A DNA stretch of 64,000 nucleotides from the NCBI RefSeq assembly GCF_010015445.1, contig NC_053115.1, forward strand, positions 12,374,024-12,438,023, in the 5' to 3' direction. Source of the DNA: Perca fluviatilis. Its lineage: Eukaryota; Chordata; Actinopteri; Perciformes; Percidae. Below the pieces are notes generated by a model. The model was not told the DNA's origin, did no database searches, and saw only the letters and a program-made list of their open reading frames with translations. Both the position numbers and the translations under genes were made by a program. Shown piece after piece: positions 37,030 through 64,000 of this stretch. Position 1 is the stretch's first letter. Each line of letters opens with the position of its first letter.

Positions 37030-39565
37030 CAGATTATTTAAGTCCCCCACCACCACTTACACCACAGTCCCGCTGCTCCATTGATTGTCTGATTTACTTT
37101 GAAAACACACAGACATTCTTCTGGTAATGCATACTGTTCTGCTGCAGCAGGTATTTCCTGTTGCATGTTTAACTTTTTTTTAATTACAGTAAAAAGCCAA
37201 AGAAAAACAAGCCCTGTCAACTTCAACACTGACATCTTGTAGCACATACATAAACCAGCTGATAGTGGGACAGGTTCAAATATTTCAGAAATCATATTTT
37301 TTTCTGGCATGTCATGGCTTCCTTGAGTTACCTGGCATGGTAGGATTCCAATGGCAAGAAGCGTGTAAATTGCAGGTATCATTTACAGTAAGGCTTATAT
37401 TTTCACACATACTATAGTTCTGTTTTTACACACAGAAAACATGAAAACACATGGTTGTAGTAGAGTGTTATTATGAATTGTATTTGGTTATCAAGCAGGA
37501 CAACAGAACTGAAACACTTGACTTAAACTGTATTATTTTATCTTGTACAGTAAATAGTCCTGATCTTATTACCTCCTTGCCTGTTTTTTTATGTTCTACT
37601 ATGTGGAAGTCTCACTTGACCTGCATAAATAAGAGCGTGCAAGTGTTTTCTTCTTAAGAGGAATTCTGTCAACCCAAAACGCCTTCACAGACATGAATAT
37701 TTCTCTCTCTGAGTCAGTCTTGCTGTTGGGAATAAGGGCCAAATAACCCTGCCTGTGTCTGTAAGACTCTCTGTATGGCTCCTTGCAGGAGAGAAGTTCA
37801 GTGGGACTTGTGTGCAACGTGTATATGGAGGTTTGTTTTGAGCCGTTTTTTGAGCCACACAGCTGAAAGTTAGAACTGACGATGTTGTCTCTGTAACTTC
37901 TGGAAGTGTTGTGGGCTTCTTTGAAGCCAATGAACTATTTTTGCTGGAGCTATTTTTAATTCTAATGGTAGACATTGATGACCAAGCCTTTAAAACGCTG
38001 CGTGTTTAACTCACACTCACTTATCTTGTATCTGCTGTTTTGGCATTTTGATTGTATCCTCTTTTTTTTTAGTGTGCCTTATCGCTGTAGTTTGTTTGAT
38101 AATGTAATCTTCTATTTGTTTACTCCTGGATAACTCCTCAAAGAAGTGAATGATTGCAATGCAAGTATGTTTTTCTAAGATACTGTGATGTGAGAGGTAG
38201 TGTTGTCATTGCAAAGTTGTTACTGTGTTACAGTGCTGTCCACAGCTCATAACATAATCCAGCAGGGTATGCCAGTAAAGAAATGTCCATTTACAGGAAT
38301 TAGGCTATGTGAGTAATGTTGAGTAATATTTTGGGTTGCAGTCATTCAGGCATAAGGGTTCAGTACATTTCCATGTCCTTCCTTCCCTCCCACTGTCCCT
38401 CTGCCCCAGAGGGAGCAAGGTGTCACCTTCCATACTGTGTATGTGTCTAATCTTTTGTATCGGTACCAAAACATTCCTCACCATGTTTATTGGTTTCAGG
38501 TGTCAGTCGCAATGACACATGAAAACTGTATCAAGTTATCTGTGAGCTTGCATATGTTTTTGGCTTGCTATGGTACATCACACTTAACTTAAGACAAACT
38601 CAAGACTGATGTTTCCTCACTACCAGTTATCATTAGCCTTCCTGTCTGCTTTATGTTTTATAGGTCATACCAGCAGGCCCATATTGTGCCATGCATGCTA
38701 CAGTTAAATCATTCAAGGTGAAAAGTAAGGTTGCTTCAACATATTTACAGTGGGTGTTCGATTGCATAAATGGATCGAAAACTTTTTGCACTCTCCTGCA
38801 CCTAAGACATATGTCTTTCGTTAAGACATCAAAGCTTGGTTCAATTGTCTCACTTGTGCTAAACTTAGCTTTTTATTTCTTTCATTTTAGCAAAAACCTG
38901 GAATGGAGATGACAGATTAATGTACCTGACCCAAATGCCTTGACCACACAATGTTCAAATCCAACGCCCCACCCTGTTTCCTTAAGTCTTTCTTTCTTTT
39001 GTGCCCCTCCAACCCCAACACACACAAACACCCCTCTCTTTTGCATTCCTGAATGTAGTGTTGGACAATAGCCAGTTCACTTGAGGCAGGAAGACTTGAA
39101 TGAAATGAAATATGACTGGTGATTGTGCAGAGTTCAAGTACACTTCACATCTGGGCATACACTTATGCCAAATAAACTGAATGCACTCTCGATCATGTTT
39201 ATGTAAAACATAAGCAGCAAATGTCACTCAGATTGTTCTTGGCCTTTTCCTGTGAATGTATGTTAAAAAACATGCTACCCTTTGTGTTATCACATCTAAG
39301 ATATTTGTACTACTTTTTATAATAATTAATCTACGATGATTATATATCTTTGACCAGCATGAAGGACATTGAAAAATAGTCACATTTAAGGAAAGTAACC
39401 GATACTCCAGAGAGACAAATAATCCTCACCCCAAATTGACACTCATAAGCTCAGACAGTGATACTCTTCAACAAATTGATGTGTTAATATCTCCCTGTCT
39501 CTCCTTCTGTAGTGGACGTGATCATCAGCAATTAGGTTTCATCATCCATACATGGAGAGTAGCCC

Positions 39566-63009
<23,444 letters not shown>

Positions 63010-64000
63010 GGAAAGAGTATCCTGACTGCTGCTTTCAACCAAGTCTATGGAAAAACACACACACACACACAGACAAAGCTATGCATTTGGACCATCACTG
63101 GAAGCAGATGTCCTCCTCAGTTCGACCACTGTACTCATCACCTCACAAAAACTCCTCCACCAGTGTAACTAGTGGCTGCAGTCTGATTCAAACACACTGA
63201 GCAACAACATTCACCTGGGAAACATTCATACGTGACGCCTCCACAGGCTTTTCCTGGTCACTAAACTGAGAAGTGGAAAATAAAGACAACCAGAGGTGAA
63301 TTCATGAAGGATCTTCACTCTCTTGTAGCATTGGCATGAACACACACTTGACAAAGCACAGCTCTGCAACATTAAACATTCACCTTGTAAATGACTCCCA
63401 CAAGACCTGCGAGAGACTCCTCGCACTGTTGAAACCTTGAAGGCGGGGTCAAAGGTCACCTGGGCTTGCTGGAGCCAATCACTCTGAGCGGAAGGAGTCG
63501 TCCCTGCAGGACGTGCCGGTGAAGGAGAGCAGACATATCCTCCGCGTCCCACTATGATGATGTCATTTGTCTGAATGTGACAGAGATCCGATGAAGGAAA
63601 AAAAAACAAAAAAACAGGAGCTTCTGAGCGTTTTGCACTGCACCGTTCTGTAATGTGAACTTGACAAGATGGAGGAGACGCAGCCACATCGGCCATGTTG
63701 ACAATCAAACATCTTGTTCGTTTGTGTTTTTAGTTAATTTCAATATTCTTTCATTTGACGTTTGGCACACATGTTTGTGAATGTCAGCAGCAGGTTTATT
63801 TTTTTTTGTTTAAGAATCCAGTAAGAGTGAAGCTACAAGTGACGTCTGAGATACATATGTTTCATATTGTTTTGAATGTCCACATATTTTCTTAAATCGT
63901 CTTTTTTCTCTTTTTCTTGGCCTGTCAGTGGAGCACATGCAGCAAGACTCTATATGGCTGCAGTTATTGTTATGGCTCCCCGGCAGATAAAAGAAGACAC
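63010..64000 (+). other. hdac7: hdac7 3' UTR (cut by window edge)
   Basis: No coding exon or repeat is recognised after the stop, except a short CA run near 63056. There is one AATAAA at 63279-63284. Whether the transcript ends there or beyond the window cannot be told. Confidence 0.7.
63279..63284 (+). terminator. Possible polyadenylation signal AATAAA
   Basis: Canonical hexamer 270 nt after the stop codon. No clear GT-rich downstream element was seen, so use is uncertain. Confidence 0.35.

Larger units (their letters stand above)
27200..39512 (+). other. Presumed hdac7 first intron (12.3 kb)
   Basis: No coding exon recognised. Holds hAT-like copies at 29.07-29.57 and 31.5-31.8 kb, the 2.4-kb inverted repeat at 32.3-34.7 kb, a degenerate ~140-bp tandem at 35.05-35.3 kb and several microsatellites. 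The rest of 27.2-29.0, 29.6-31.5 and 35.4-39.5 kb shows nothing I can name. Confidence 0.4.

Noticed and set aside
63226..63708. 160-codon minus-strand ORF
   Set aside because: Antisense to the hdac7 3' UTR, no recognisable domain, no splice or promoter context.

Overview
ORGANISM. The window is vertebrate nuclear DNA, almost certainly from a ray-finned (probably percomorph) fish. It holds a many-exon gene with GT-AG introns, very dense (CA)n/(GT)n/(GA)n microsatellites, a degraded L1-type LINE, a tRNA-derived SINE piece, and many short non-autonomous DNA transposons of teleost type with 8-bp (hAT) or TTAA target duplications. Nothing bacterial is present. THE GENE. The one host gene I can support is a class IIa histone deacetylase on the + strand, best matched to HDAC7. 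I could assemble 24 coding exons from 39566 to 63009 in one continuous reading frame of 2868 nt (955 residues plus stop; human HDAC7 is about the same length). Every catalytic and metal-binding residue of the family falls one position before its human HDAC7 number: H668/H669, D706, H708, D800, and the class IIa histidine H842 that replaces the catalytic tyrosine. The 14-3-3/CaMK/PKD phosphosites of HDAC7 are present at S138, S162, S327 and S484. LAYOUT. 1-9 kb: intergenic or far-5' DNA with microsatellites, a hAT MITE (2038-2324), a Kolobok-like TTAA element carrying a small exon-like coding piece (4281-5452), a GC-rich MITE, and a 1.2-kb hAT element (6957-8161) with another MITE nested in it. 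9.06-13.98 kb: a sense-oriented L1-like retrotransposon with ORF1 and ORF2 broken by frameshifts and stops. 14-27 kb: mostly unique or microsatellite DNA, with a 488-bp TTAA MITE and two possible non-coding first exons of hdac7 (ending 20799 and 27199). 27.2-39.5 kb: a long presumed first intron holding several 'AGGGCTGCAA' hAT-like copies and a striking 2.4-kb inverted repeat (32333-34730) with nearly identical ~0.9-kb arms. 39.5-63.0 kb: the hdac7 coding exons. Exons 1-11 encode the regulatory adaptor half (MEF2-binding segment and 14-3-3 sites); exons 12-24 encode the deacetylase domain and C-terminal export segment. 63.0-64.0 kb: 3' UTR, cut by the window edge. HOW IT WORKS TOGETHER. The protein is a signal-responsive transcriptional co-repressor. 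The N-terminal half binds MEF2 and, when phosphorylated, 14-3-3; the C-terminal half is the zinc-dependent but weakly active class IIa domain that recruits NCoR/SMRT-HDAC3. Several introns have simple repeats placed where they may act as, or interfere with, splice signals, notably a (CT)n tract before exon 19 and (TG)n tracts on both sides of exon 21.
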